Below, in pieces: positions 50,408-57,096 of a DNA stretch of 64,000 nucleotides (positions are counted from its first letter, which is position 1; each line of letters starts with the position of its first letter). The notes below the pieces were generated by a model. It was given only the letters and a program-made list of their open reading frames with translations, was not told the DNA's origin and did not search any database. Where the stretch lies: assembly GCA_036555455.1 (NCBI GenBank), contig DATBLI010000095.1, positions 96,790 through 160,789 on the forward strand. Reading direction: 5' to 3'. The position numbers were made by a program, and so were the translations under genes. The DNA is from RBG-16-68-12 sp036555455 (lineage in GTDB: Archaea; Thermoplasmatota; Thermoplasmata; RBG-16-68-12).

Positions 50408-52033
50408 TCATCCCGCGCGGCCCACATAGGGCGCGACCCTCTCCGCGACGAGGGGGTCGTCGAGGGAGGAAACGAACGCCTCCCACGTGGCGAATGGACG
50501 GGCGCGGACGATCCGAGCGGCCCGCTTCGCGCCGATTCCCGGGAGGGCCTCGATGGCTCGCATCGGCGCGCGGTTCAGGTTTAGGGGATACTCCAACCCG
50601 GTAAGGGAGCGCTGGCCCTGGCTCGTCACCCGCACGTCAGTGAAGCGGTTCAGGCCCGCGTCGTAGGGAAGCCCGATGAGAATCGGGTACGTCCCAATCT
50701 GCCGTCCGTAGGTCACATGCCCTTCGCGAATCTCGAGGTACACGTCCCGCAGCAACGTGCCCTCGGGGACCACGCGGCGCAGCATCTCGTGGTCGAAGCC
50801 CGTCCGCACGGCCTCCTTGAACTTCCGGAACTCTGCGTGGAGTCCCGTGGGCTCGAACGCCATCCGCACGGGGCGCACCTGGCGGATGTTCACGCGCCGC
50901 ACCCACAGATCCTCCTCGAGGACCCGCCGGAGGAACGCGAGGTCCAAGTCGAAGGTCCTCTTCGTCTCGCCCGTCAGCCCGGCGACGAAGTTCAACCCGG
51001 GCAGGAGCCTCGGCAGGCCGCTCTCCCCCCGCTCCCGCCCGACCGCGTTGACCATGCGGATCGCCTCGAGGCAGCCCTCTGCGTCGATGTTCAGGTTGTT
51101 CGCCTCTGTGACCGCGGGATCCGCGGATTCGAGGCCGAAAGAGAGGAGGTTGCCCGGGCTCGTGTGCCGCACGAGGAGGCGCAAGCCCTCCATGGCCTCG
51201 CCCGGATGGGCGATCATCATCGCGGGGTCGCCATTGTCCGTGTGGAGGATTCTCAGGTTCGGCGCGGACTCGTGGATGCCGGCGAGGAGCTGGCGCAGCG
51301 CGGGCACGTTAATCTGCGGCGTGGGCGACGTCCCGAGCCCGATCGCCTGGTAGCTGAAGAAATCCGCCTGCCCTCCGAGGCGGAAGTTCACCGCCCCGAG
51401 CTCCGCGAGCCGCCGGACCTCCGCGAGGACGCCCTCCACGGGCCGGAACTTCGTGATCCCGTACTGCGGCTCGATGCAAAAGCTGCAGCCCCCGTTCACG
51501 TAGCGCACGCAGCCCTTCGACGTGTCCAGCTCGACCGTGAGGGGTTCCGGGAAGTCTGGATGGGCGCGGATCACTTCGGCGCCGAGGAGGGCCCACCGGT
51601 CCCACTCCTCCATCGTGCGGTCGCGGTTCGTCCACTCCCCCGTGATGAGGAAGTCATGGAGGCACGCATCCACATCGCGCGTGGCTACGAAGTCGAAGGG
51701 TTCCACGAGGGCCTCGTCGAAGTAACGGAAGCGGGCGAGGGGCCCGCCGAAGAGCCGCGGGCCTTCGAACGCACTGGCATGACGAACGATTTCCTTCTCG
51801 CTGATTGGCAGCCCGCGGAGGTACTTGCCCGGGACGATGGGGCCGGAGATGAGGACGAGGAGGTCGCCCTTCACGGAGCGCCCACCGCGGACCTGGTCAA
51901 CCGTGAGGTATTCCCAGTCGTGCCCCGCCTCGGCGACAGCGCCGGCCACGTAACGCGGGTAGGGAGAAATGTAGGGCGGCACGCCGAAGTTGGACGGCTC
52001 GTCCACGTAGCCGTCCAGGATCACGACCCTCAT
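50408..52033 (-). CDS. Radical SAM protein with C-terminal helix-hairpin-helix (COG1031 type)
   Basis: A 541-residue radical SAM enzyme. The N-terminal part resembles a B12-binding Rossmann unit (LDGYVDEPSNFGVPPYISPYPRYVAGAVAEAGH). The cluster motif is DTSKGCVRYVNGGCSFCIEPQYG, a wide Cys-x7-Cys-x2-Cys instead of Cys-x3-Cys-x2-Cys, as in the archaeal COG1031 group. SAM-binding residues follow (NFRLGGQADFFSYQ, LLSFGLESAD). Residues from about 480 (APMRAIEALPGIGAKRAARIVRARPFATWEAFVSSL) are a helix-hairpin-helix DNA-binding domain. The substrate is unknown. Confidence 0.87.
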   Translation of the reverse strand: MRVVILDGYVDEPSNFGVPPYISPYPRYVAGAVAEAGHDWEYLTVDQVRGGRSVKGDLLVLISGPIVPGKYLRGLPISEKEIVRHASAFEGPRLFGGPLARFRYFDEALVEPFDFVATRDVDACLHDFLITGEWTNRDRTMEEWDRWALLGAEVIRAHPDFPEPLTVELDTSKGCVRYVNGGCSFCIEPQYGITKFRPVEGVLAEVRRLAELGAVNFRLGGQADFFSYQAIGLGTSPTPQINVPALRQLLAGIHESAPNLRILHTDNGDPAMMIAHPGEAMEGLRLLVRHTSPGNLLSFGLESADPAVTEANNLNIDAEGCLEAIRMVNAVGRERGESGLPRLLPGLNFVAGLTGETKRTFDLDLAFLRRVLEEDLWVRRVNIRQVRPVRMAFEPTGLHAEFRKFKEAVRTGFDHEMLRRVVPEGTLLRDVYLEIREGHVTYGRQIGTYPILIGLPYDAGLNRFTDVRVTSQGQRSLTGLEYPLNLNRAPMRAIEALPGIGAKRAARIVRARPFATWEAFVSSLDDPLVAERVAPYVGRAG

Positions 52034-52107
52034 GGGCCGGAATCCATGCCACCGTGGCGATAAAAGGGCTTCGCCAGATCGACGACGCGTTCTCCCCGGT
52101 CCGACGT

Positions 52108-52362
52108 CTACTTGCTGCCCCAGCGGCCGATGATGATGATGAAGACGATCATCACGACCGTGATGACGAGCGCTGTCACGAGGTAGCCGACCCAACCCAC
52201 GGGTGTGATGGTCGCGAAGGTGGTGTCAACTCCGGCCACCTTGAGACCGCCGGTCACGACGTTGTTCCAGAGAAGCGCAATGACAAAACCGAAGGCCGCG
52301 GCCAGCGAGGTCGATATTGTCTTGCGCACTTCCGCCATCGAGAGCTTCTTTTCCTCTGCCAT
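52108..52362 (-). CDS. DUF5654-type small membrane protein
   Basis: An 84-residue protein with two hydrophobic segments (ISTSLAAAFGFVIALLWNNVV near residue 15 and VGWVGYLVTALVITVVMIVFIIII at the end) separated by a short loop (VTGGLKVAGVDTTFATITP). It fits an archaeal family of unknown function (DUF5654). It lies between the radical SAM gene and moaC with separate promoters likely. Confidence 0.75.
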   Translation of the reverse strand: MAEEKKLSMAEVRKTISTSLAAAFGFVIALLWNNVVTGGLKVAGVDTTFATITPVGWVGYLVTALVITVVMIVFIIIIGRWGSK

Positions 52363-52399
52363 GCCAACTCCCGGCGTGGTGAAGGGCCGCTCAGAGATG

Positions 52400-52879
52400 C
52401 TATTTTCGGTACTCCCGTCGTCGCCCCGAGCGCAGTGCGCGAGAAGGGCCCTTCGCTTTGGAGACTACATGGACGTCCTCGATCCTCGCCGCGGGGTACT
52501 GCCCGCGCGCGTCCTTCTCGAGCGCCTTGACCATATCCCAAACCGTGAGCAGGGCCACAGCGACGCCGTAGAGGGCTTCCATCTCCACGCCGGTCTTGTA
52601 CGTCGCCTCGACAGCCGTCGTAGCGATGAGACGATTCGCTTTCGTCTCGATGGCCACGCTGGCGGACGTCAGCGGAATGGGATGGCAGTGGGGCAACGCG
52701 TGCCATGTCGACTTGATGGCTTGCAAACCGGCAATCTCTGCCGCCGCAAGCGGATCGCCCTTCTCCACACGGCCCGCCCGGATCGCCCGCACCGTTGCGG
52801 GCCGGAGGCGAATCTCCCCGCGGGCGACGGCCCGCCGCCTGACGTCGGGCTTCGCCCCGATATCCACCATCCTCGCCAT
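52400..52879 (-). CDS. moaC: Cyclic pyranopterin monophosphate synthase MoaC
   Basis: A 159-residue enzyme for the second step of molybdopterin synthesis. MARMVDIGAKPDVRRRAVARGEI, EKGDPLAAAEIAGLQAIKSTWHALPHCHPIPL (with the catalytic Lys and His) and VEMEALYGVAVALLTVWDMVKALEKD are family motifs. The tail after ARIEDVHVVSK is basic. MoaA is not in the window. Confidence 0.95.
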   Translation of the reverse strand: MARMVDIGAKPDVRRRAVARGEIRLRPATVRAIRAGRVEKGDPLAAAEIAGLQAIKSTWHALPHCHPIPLTSASVAIETKANRLIATTAVEATYKTGVEMEALYGVAVALLTVWDMVKALEKDARGQYPAARIEDVHVVSKAKGPSRALRSGRRREYRK

Positions 52880-52923
52880 CGTCCCTGCAAGCGGTGGGTC
52901 GCTATTTCACAATTCCCGCGCCG

Positions 52924-53319
52924 TCAGCGTTTCCCGATCCCGCGGGTCGGGCCGGCGGGTTCTGACTTCCATATAGGTACGATCCGCTTGATCTCGTCCA
53001 TTGCCCACGCACAGGCGTCGAAAGCTTCCCGACGGTGGGCCGAGGCGCATGCGATCGCCACCGAATCCTTGCCCACTGCCACGCGGCCGATGCGGTGCAC
53101 GACGGACATGTCCAGGATGCCGAACTTGGCCCTCGCTCGATCCACGAGATCCGCGAGAACCTTCTCCGCCATCGGCACGTAGACCTCGTAATCGAGGGCC
53201 GAAATCCCTTCGTCGGCGCGGACGGTGCCGAGGAAGAGCACGACGGCCCCTGCGTCGTCCCGCCGAACGCTCTCCAAGATCGCCTCGACGTCGATCCGTT
53301 TCCGAGTGATCTCGATCAC
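52924..53319 (-). CDS. moaE: Molybdopterin synthase catalytic subunit MoaE
   Basis: A 131-residue protein. AGAVVLFLGTVRADEGISALDYEVYVPMAEKVLADLVDRARAKF, VVHRIGRVAVGKDSVAIACASAHRREAFDACAWAMDEIKRIVPIWKSE are typical, with the Lys/Arg that contact the MoaD thiocarboxylate. The GTG start at 53319 overlaps the moaD stop by four bases, so the two subunits are coupled. Confidence 0.95.
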   Translation of the reverse strand: MIEITRKRIDVEAILESVRRDDAGAVVLFLGTVRADEGISALDYEVYVPMAEKVLADLVDRARAKFGILDMSVVHRIGRVAVGKDSVAIACASAHRREAFDACAWAMDEIKRIVPIWKSEPAGPTRGIGKR

Positions 53320-53567
53320 GCACGGCCTCCACTCACGGGCGGCAGGAGGGCGACCTCATCCCCGTCGTGAAGGGCCACGTCCGGGTCGACGAAGGCTTGG
53401 TTCACCGCGAGGAGCATCGTCCCCCGGTGGCCCGCGAGCCGCGGGTACTCACGGAAGAGGCCGTCGAGGAGGTCGCCGAGAGTCCCCCCGTCGTCGACGG
53501 ATCGAGGGAGCTCCTTCGCGCCCACGATCTCGCGGTAGGCGGCGAAGAGCTTCACGCGGACGCGCAT
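53316..53567 (-). CDS. moaD: Molybdopterin synthase sulfur carrier MoaD
   Basis: An 83-residue ubiquitin-fold sulfur carrier (MRVRVKLFAAYREIVGAKEL, LAVNQAFVDPDVALHDGDEVALLPPVSGG). MoaD normally ends in the Gly-Gly that is adenylated and thiocarboxylated. Here two more residues, Arg-Ala, follow before the stop, so trimming would be required, or this protein has a variant activation. The ATG at 53567 was preferred to the upstream start at 53612. It overlaps moaE by four bases. Confidence 0.9.
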   Translation of the reverse strand: MRVRVKLFAAYREIVGAKELPRSVDDGGTLGDLLDGLFREYPRLAGHRGTMLLAVNQAFVDPDVALHDGDEVALLPPVSGGRA

Positions 53568-53608
53568 CGGAGGAACGATGCCGCGGCCGCCATTTGGGCT
53601 TTGTGGCC

Positions 53609-53848
53609 TCACACGCCCATCGCGCGGGCGAGGGTCTCGGACCGCCGACGCCGCACGTCCGCGAGGACCCGCTCGTAGTAGGCGTCGACTGCCTCCGCGA
53701 GCCGCTGCCGCGCGGCCTCGGATCCCGCGGAGCCGATGTACTGGAACACCTGGTGTCTCCTGCCGCCGCGGTCCTCGTAGTGCCAGAAGTACAGGTACGG
53801 CCGGCCGCGGATCTCCTTCATGGTGACGCCACAGCCCACCTGCATCAC
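53609..53848 (-). CDS. Uncharacterised small protein
   Basis: A 79-residue basic protein. MKEIRGRPYLYFWHYEDRGGRRHQVFQYIGSAG has alternating strands reminiscent of the arm-type DNA-binding unit of tyrosine recombinases and of related small archaeal proteins, followed by a helix (AARQRLAEAVDAYYERVLADVRRRR). The resemblance is weak. A TTAAGT element about 20 bp upstream suits the ATG at 53848. A second ATG ten residues later is possible. Confidence 0.55.
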   Translation of the reverse strand: MMQVGCGVTMKEIRGRPYLYFWHYEDRGGRRHQVFQYIGSAGSEAARQRLAEAVDAYYERVLADVRRRRSETLARAMGV

Positions 53849-53903
53849 CCCGGTATCCCGTTAACCTTACTTAAGGTTGCCTCCGGGATGGGGGGTGCGA
53901 GGC

Positions 53904-53926
53904 GGGGTCCCCCACCCCTCCGTTTC
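53904..53926 (-). repeat. 23-nt G-rich repeat, copy 1 (hflX leader region)
   Basis: The minus strand here is identical over 23 bases to the plus strand at 56248-56270 inside gcvT (from GAAACGGAGGGG to GGGGGACCCC). In this copy it sits in the intergenic region between the small minus gene and hflX. The core GGGGT...ACCCC can pair. Confidence 0.6.
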
Positions 53927-53968
53927 GTGTGGAAACCCTTAACCGGACCCCCTCCTTTCGACGACCCG

Positions 53969-55216
53969 TTGGACGTCCTCCTGGTCTCCCTCTCCGACGA
54001 TCTCGGTGAGATCCGCGCGCTCCTCGACTCCGCGGGCCACCACGTCGTCGATGCGATTGTCCAGCGGAGGGACCGTCCGGAGCCACGGACGTTCGTCGGC
54101 CGTGGGAAGCTCGATGCCATCAAAGAGCGCGTGGAGCGCGGGGATGTCGACATCGTCGTCTTCCACGGCGAACTGCGTCCAACGATGCATTACCACCTTG
54201 AACGGGAACTCGGCGTGGAGTGCTACGACCGGCTCCGCGTCCTCCTCGAGCTATTCGCCCAGCGCGCCTCGACACGGGAAGCGAAGCTCCAGGTGGAGCT
54301 TGCCCTCCTCCATTACGAGGTGCCTCTCCTGCGGGAGTGGATCCACGAGGCCGACATCGGAGAGCGCCCAGGATTCATGGCGGGCGGCGAGCTCCGCGTG
54401 GACGCCTACTACGAGACCGTGAAGCGCCGGATGAAGAAGATCAGGGACGAGCTTGAGGCGATCCGGCAGGAACGGAACCTCCGCCGCCAGCTCCGAAAGG
54501 ACCGCGGCTATCACCTCGTCGCCCTCGCCGGTTACGCGAACGCAGGGAAGTCGTCCCTCCTTAACACACTGGCGGGGGAGCACGTCCTCGTCGATCAGCG
54601 CATGTTCTCGACCCTATCTACGACGACTCGGGGGTTGCTTGGCACGCGGAAGCGGATCCTCCTTACGGACACGATTGGATTCGTTGACGGGGTGCCTTTC
54701 TGGTTGGTCGAAGCGTTCAATGCGACCCTCGAAGAGATCCTCGATGCGGACCTCGTCGTCCTCCTCATCGACGCATCTGACAGCGAGGAAGAGATCCGTC
54801 GGAAGGTGCGCCTGGCCGCGCGCACCCTGCTTCCGAAGGTGCCCGCGGACGCGGTGCTCCCCGCCCTCGCGAAGGCGGACCTCCTTTCCGAGGGCGCCCT
54901 CGCCGCGAAAGGAGAGGTCCTCGCGGAATCCGAGTTTCACACCGCGCCTCTGGCCTTCTCCACGAAGACGGGACAGGGCCTCAAGGAGCTCCGGGAGAGG
55001 ATCCTCAGCCGGTTTGCATGCCCCTTCGAGATCCACATCGTCCTGCCCCTCGGCCCGGAAAGCGAGGGCAAGCTCCACTGGCTCCACGAGCACACGGACA
55101 TCGTCTCCGTCGTCCACGAACCGGACCGCGTCGAAGCCGTGGTCCGTTGCCGCCTCGAGGACCGTGCCGCCGTGGAGCACCTCGGCCGCGTCGTCCTCGA
55201 GGGAACGGCACGTTGA
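53969..55216 (+). CDS. hflX: Ribosome-associated GTPase HflX
   Basis: A ~415-residue GTPase that binds the ribosomal large subunit and dissociates stalled ribosomes. The N-terminal domain has TFVGRGKLDAIKERVERGDVDIVVFHGELRPTMHYHLERELGVECYDRLRVLLELFAQRA. Next are coiled helices (RRMKKIRDELEAIRQERNLRR), then G1 ALAGYANAGKSSLLNTL, G2 MFSTLSTTTRG, G3 LLTDTIGFVDGVP, and G4-like LAKADLL. The start is a TTG at 53969 near a CCTTAACC element. The frame is open further upstream but has no homology there. Confidence 0.93.
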   Translation: MDVLLVSLSDDLGEIRALLDSAGHHVVDAIVQRRDRPEPRTFVGRGKLDAIKERVERGDVDIVVFHGELRPTMHYHLERELGVECYDRLRVLLELFAQRASTREAKLQVELALLHYEVPLLREWIHEADIGERPGFMAGGELRVDAYYETVKRRMKKIRDELEAIRQERNLRRQLRKDRGYHLVALAGYANAGKSSLLNTLAGEHVLVDQRMFSTLSTTTRGLLGTRKRILLTDTIGFVDGVPFWLVEAFNATLEEILDADLVVLLIDASDSEEEIRRKVRLAARTLLPKVPADAVLPALAKADLLSEGALAAKGEVLAESEFHTAPLAFSTKTGQGLKELRERILSRFACPFEIHIVLPLGPESEGKLHWLHEHTDIVSVVHEPDRVEAVVRCRLEDRAAVEHLGRVVLEGTAR

Positions 55217-55224
55217 CCCGGACG

Positions 55225-55602
55225 TCAGCCTTTGATTCGGAATTCCCGTTTCTTGTCGAGGTACCGCCGCTCGTAGGACGAAGGGAGGTGGTAGTACGCA
55301 AGTTCCTCGATCCGCTTCTGATTCTTCACGAAGACCTCCTTCGACGTCGTCGACACGAGGCGGTTGAACTCCCGATCCTTGCGGATCGTGTCGATGAAGT
55401 AGAAGCCGCCGCCGAGGAGGGAGAAGAAACCGAGGATCGCAACCCAGAACATCCAGAGCCCAATCGAGCGGTTGATGGACATGAGCCAGTCCGGGGTTTG
55501 GGTGGGGAAGAAGTAGTTCGTCGCCGCAAGGACCCACGCGAGGATTCCAAGCGCGAACAGGAGTGCGCTCAGCTCGTACCTCAGATCGCGCAGGAAGCCC
55601 AT
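55225..55602 (-). CDS. Two-span membrane protein
   Basis: A 125-residue protein with two hydrophobic segments (LSALLFALGILAWVLAATNYFF at residues 11-32 and LWMFWVAILGFFSLLGGGFYFIDTI at 49-73) and a charged cytoplasmic tail rich in Lys, Arg and Tyr (KNQKRIEELAYYHLPSSYERRYLDKKREF). It resembles the DUF3198 group of Thermoplasma-type archaea, but this is from memory. A GCTTATGA box about 25 bp upstream suits the ATG at 55602. It is convergent to hflX. Confidence 0.7.
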   Translation of the reverse strand: MGFLRDLRYELSALLFALGILAWVLAATNYFFPTQTPDWLMSINRSIGLWMFWVAILGFFSLLGGGFYFIDTIRKDREFNRLVSTTSKEVFVKNQKRIEELAYYHLPSSYERRYLDKKREFRIKG

Positions 55603-55689
55603 GCGCCGCGGGCTAAGGTCGCGGCGGTCATAAGCTTTGCCGGGCGGCGAAGGCTTCAGTAGTTCGATGTCCTTCCGTCCTGCGACTCC

Positions 55690-56871
55690 ATGGTGCTGCG
55701 CACGGCCCTCTACGATTCGCACGTCGCCGCGGGCGCGCGTTTCATCGAGTTCGGCGGATGGGAAATGCCCCTCCAATATCAGGGAATCGTCGAGGAACAT
55801 CTCGCCGTGCGGAAGGCCGCCGGGCTTTTCGACGTGAGCCACATGGGGAAGTTCCTCGTGGACGGCGCCGGAGCTCACGCCTTCCTGGACGGCCTCAGCG
55901 CGAATGCGCTGTCCGGCGCGCGAGGCCGCGCGACGTACACCCACCTGTTGCGGGAAGATGGCTCAATCATCGATGACGTGATTGTGACGTGCCTCGGGAC
56001 GGAATCGTATTTCCTCGTCTGCAACGCGGGCGCGCGTCCCGCGGTCCTCGAGTGGCTCGGGATTCACAGCCGCGGGGCGGTCCGGATTCGCGATCTCACG
56101 ATGGATCAACTCTGCCTTGCGCTCCAAGGCCCCCTCGCTCCGGACCTTTTGCAGCGCTTCACGTCCGTCGACCTTGACGACCTCGAGCCGTTTCGTGGGG
56201 CGATCCTCGACTTTCGCATCGGGGTCGCCGGGGAACGGGGTGCAGTGGAAACGGAGGGGTGGGGGACCCCTCCGCTCGATTCCTTGATGGAAGCCTCCAA
56301 AGGTCTCGGAAAAACCTCGGCTTCCGGTGGGCCCTGCGCCCTGGTCACCCGCACGGGATACACGGGCGAACCCGGCTTCGAGCTATTTCCCACGCCCGCC
56401 TTGGGGCGGAGGATATGGACCGCGCTCCTCAGCGCGGGAGGGGACCTCGGGCTCCGCCCCATCGGGCTGGGGGCCCGGGACACGCTTCGGCTCGAGAAGG
56501 GCTTTCTTCTCTCTGGTCAAGACTTCGATGGGAGCCAGACGCCCTTCGAGGTGCATTGCGCGTGGGTCGTCAAATTCGGGCGCCCGTTCATCGGTCGCGC
56601 GGCCTTGGAAGCGCAGCGGTCGAGGGACGACTACCATCGCCTCGTCGGCCTGCGAATGGCAGATCGCGGGATCCCGCGTCGCGGCTGCCAGGTCCTCGAG
56701 GGGGGCCGGCCCGCCGGCGTGGTGACGAGCGGGACCATGTCGCCTTCCTTGCGCGTGGGGATCGCCCTCGCCTCCGTGGGCAAGATCCACGCGACGCCGA
56801 GCGCATCCCTCCATGTAGAGATCCGTGGCGTGCCCCATCCTGCAGTCGTTGTCCGGCTGCCGTTCCTCTGA
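55690..56871 (+). CDS. gcvT: Glycine cleavage system aminomethyltransferase (T-protein)
   Basis: A 393-residue folate-dependent aminomethyltransferase. FIEFGGWEMPLQYQGIVEEHLAVRKAAGLFDVSHMGKF, YTHLLREDGSIIDDVIVTCLG, LALQGPLAPDLLQRF, TRTGYTGEPGFELFP, LRPIGLGARDTLRLEKGFLLSGQDFD, PFIGRAALE and AGVVTSGTMSPSLRVGIALASV are typical. About 30 residues (around AVETEGWGTPPLDSLMEASKGLGKT) interrupt the conserved region before the TRTGYTGEPG motif and coincide with the G-rich repeat. P- and H-proteins are not in the window. Confidence 0.93.
   Translation: MVLRTALYDSHVAAGARFIEFGGWEMPLQYQGIVEEHLAVRKAAGLFDVSHMGKFLVDGAGAHAFLDGLSANALSGARGRATYTHLLREDGSIIDDVIVTCLGTESYFLVCNAGARPAVLEWLGIHSRGAVRIRDLTMDQLCLALQGPLAPDLLQRFTSVDLDDLEPFRGAILDFRIGVAGERGAVETEGWGTPPLDSLMEASKGLGKTSASGGPCALVTRTGYTGEPGFELFPTPALGRRIWTALLSAGGDLGLRPIGLGARDTLRLEKGFLLSGQDFDGSQTPFEVHCAWVVKFGRPFIGRAALEAQRSRDDYHRLVGLRMADRGIPRRGCQVLEGGRPAGVVTSGTMSPSLRVGIALASVGKIHATPSASLHVEIRGVPHPAVVVRLPFL
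56248..56274 (+). repeat. 23-nt G-rich repeat, copy 2, with strong hairpin inside gcvT
   Basis: Identical over 23 bases (56248-56270) to the inverted copy at 53904-53926. Here bases 56252-56260 (CGGAGGGGT) pair perfectly with 56266-56274 (ACCCCTCCG) around a GGGGG loop, a nine-base-pair stem. It encodes part of an insert in GcvT. It is unclear whether this is a mobile repeat, a regulatory hairpin or coincidence. Confidence 0.6.
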
Positions 56872-57096
56872 ATGCATGCTTGTGTGCCGGCGCGACGGAA
56901 GCTAGCCACAACCGCGGAGTTTTAAAGGTCGGCCCTGCTATGGTAACAGAAGTGGTAAACGAGAGGAAATCGGCGGTAACAAGCCTGGTTCAAAAAGGAC
57001 TATGCCCCTACACCCTGTTCGCCGCGCTCACCCCCAGGGATGGTCTGAAACAACCGGGTTCTTTATCGTCCCCAGGTGCGGGGAGAAGGTCTCCCT
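56872..57096 (+). other. Intergenic leader before nrdJ, with A/T-richer segment
   Basis: This 225-base gap has a TTTTAAA box at 56920-56926 and then about 70 bases that are clearly less G/C-rich than the surroundings, with three GGTAA(A/C) repeats within 35 bases (from about 56942). A short frame from ATG 56940 to 57116 encodes 58 residues of no family and overlaps the nrdJ start. A second TATA-like TTCTTTAT at about 57060 lies closer to nrdJ. It may be a leader RNA, a short upstream gene or a double promoter. Confidence 0.4.
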
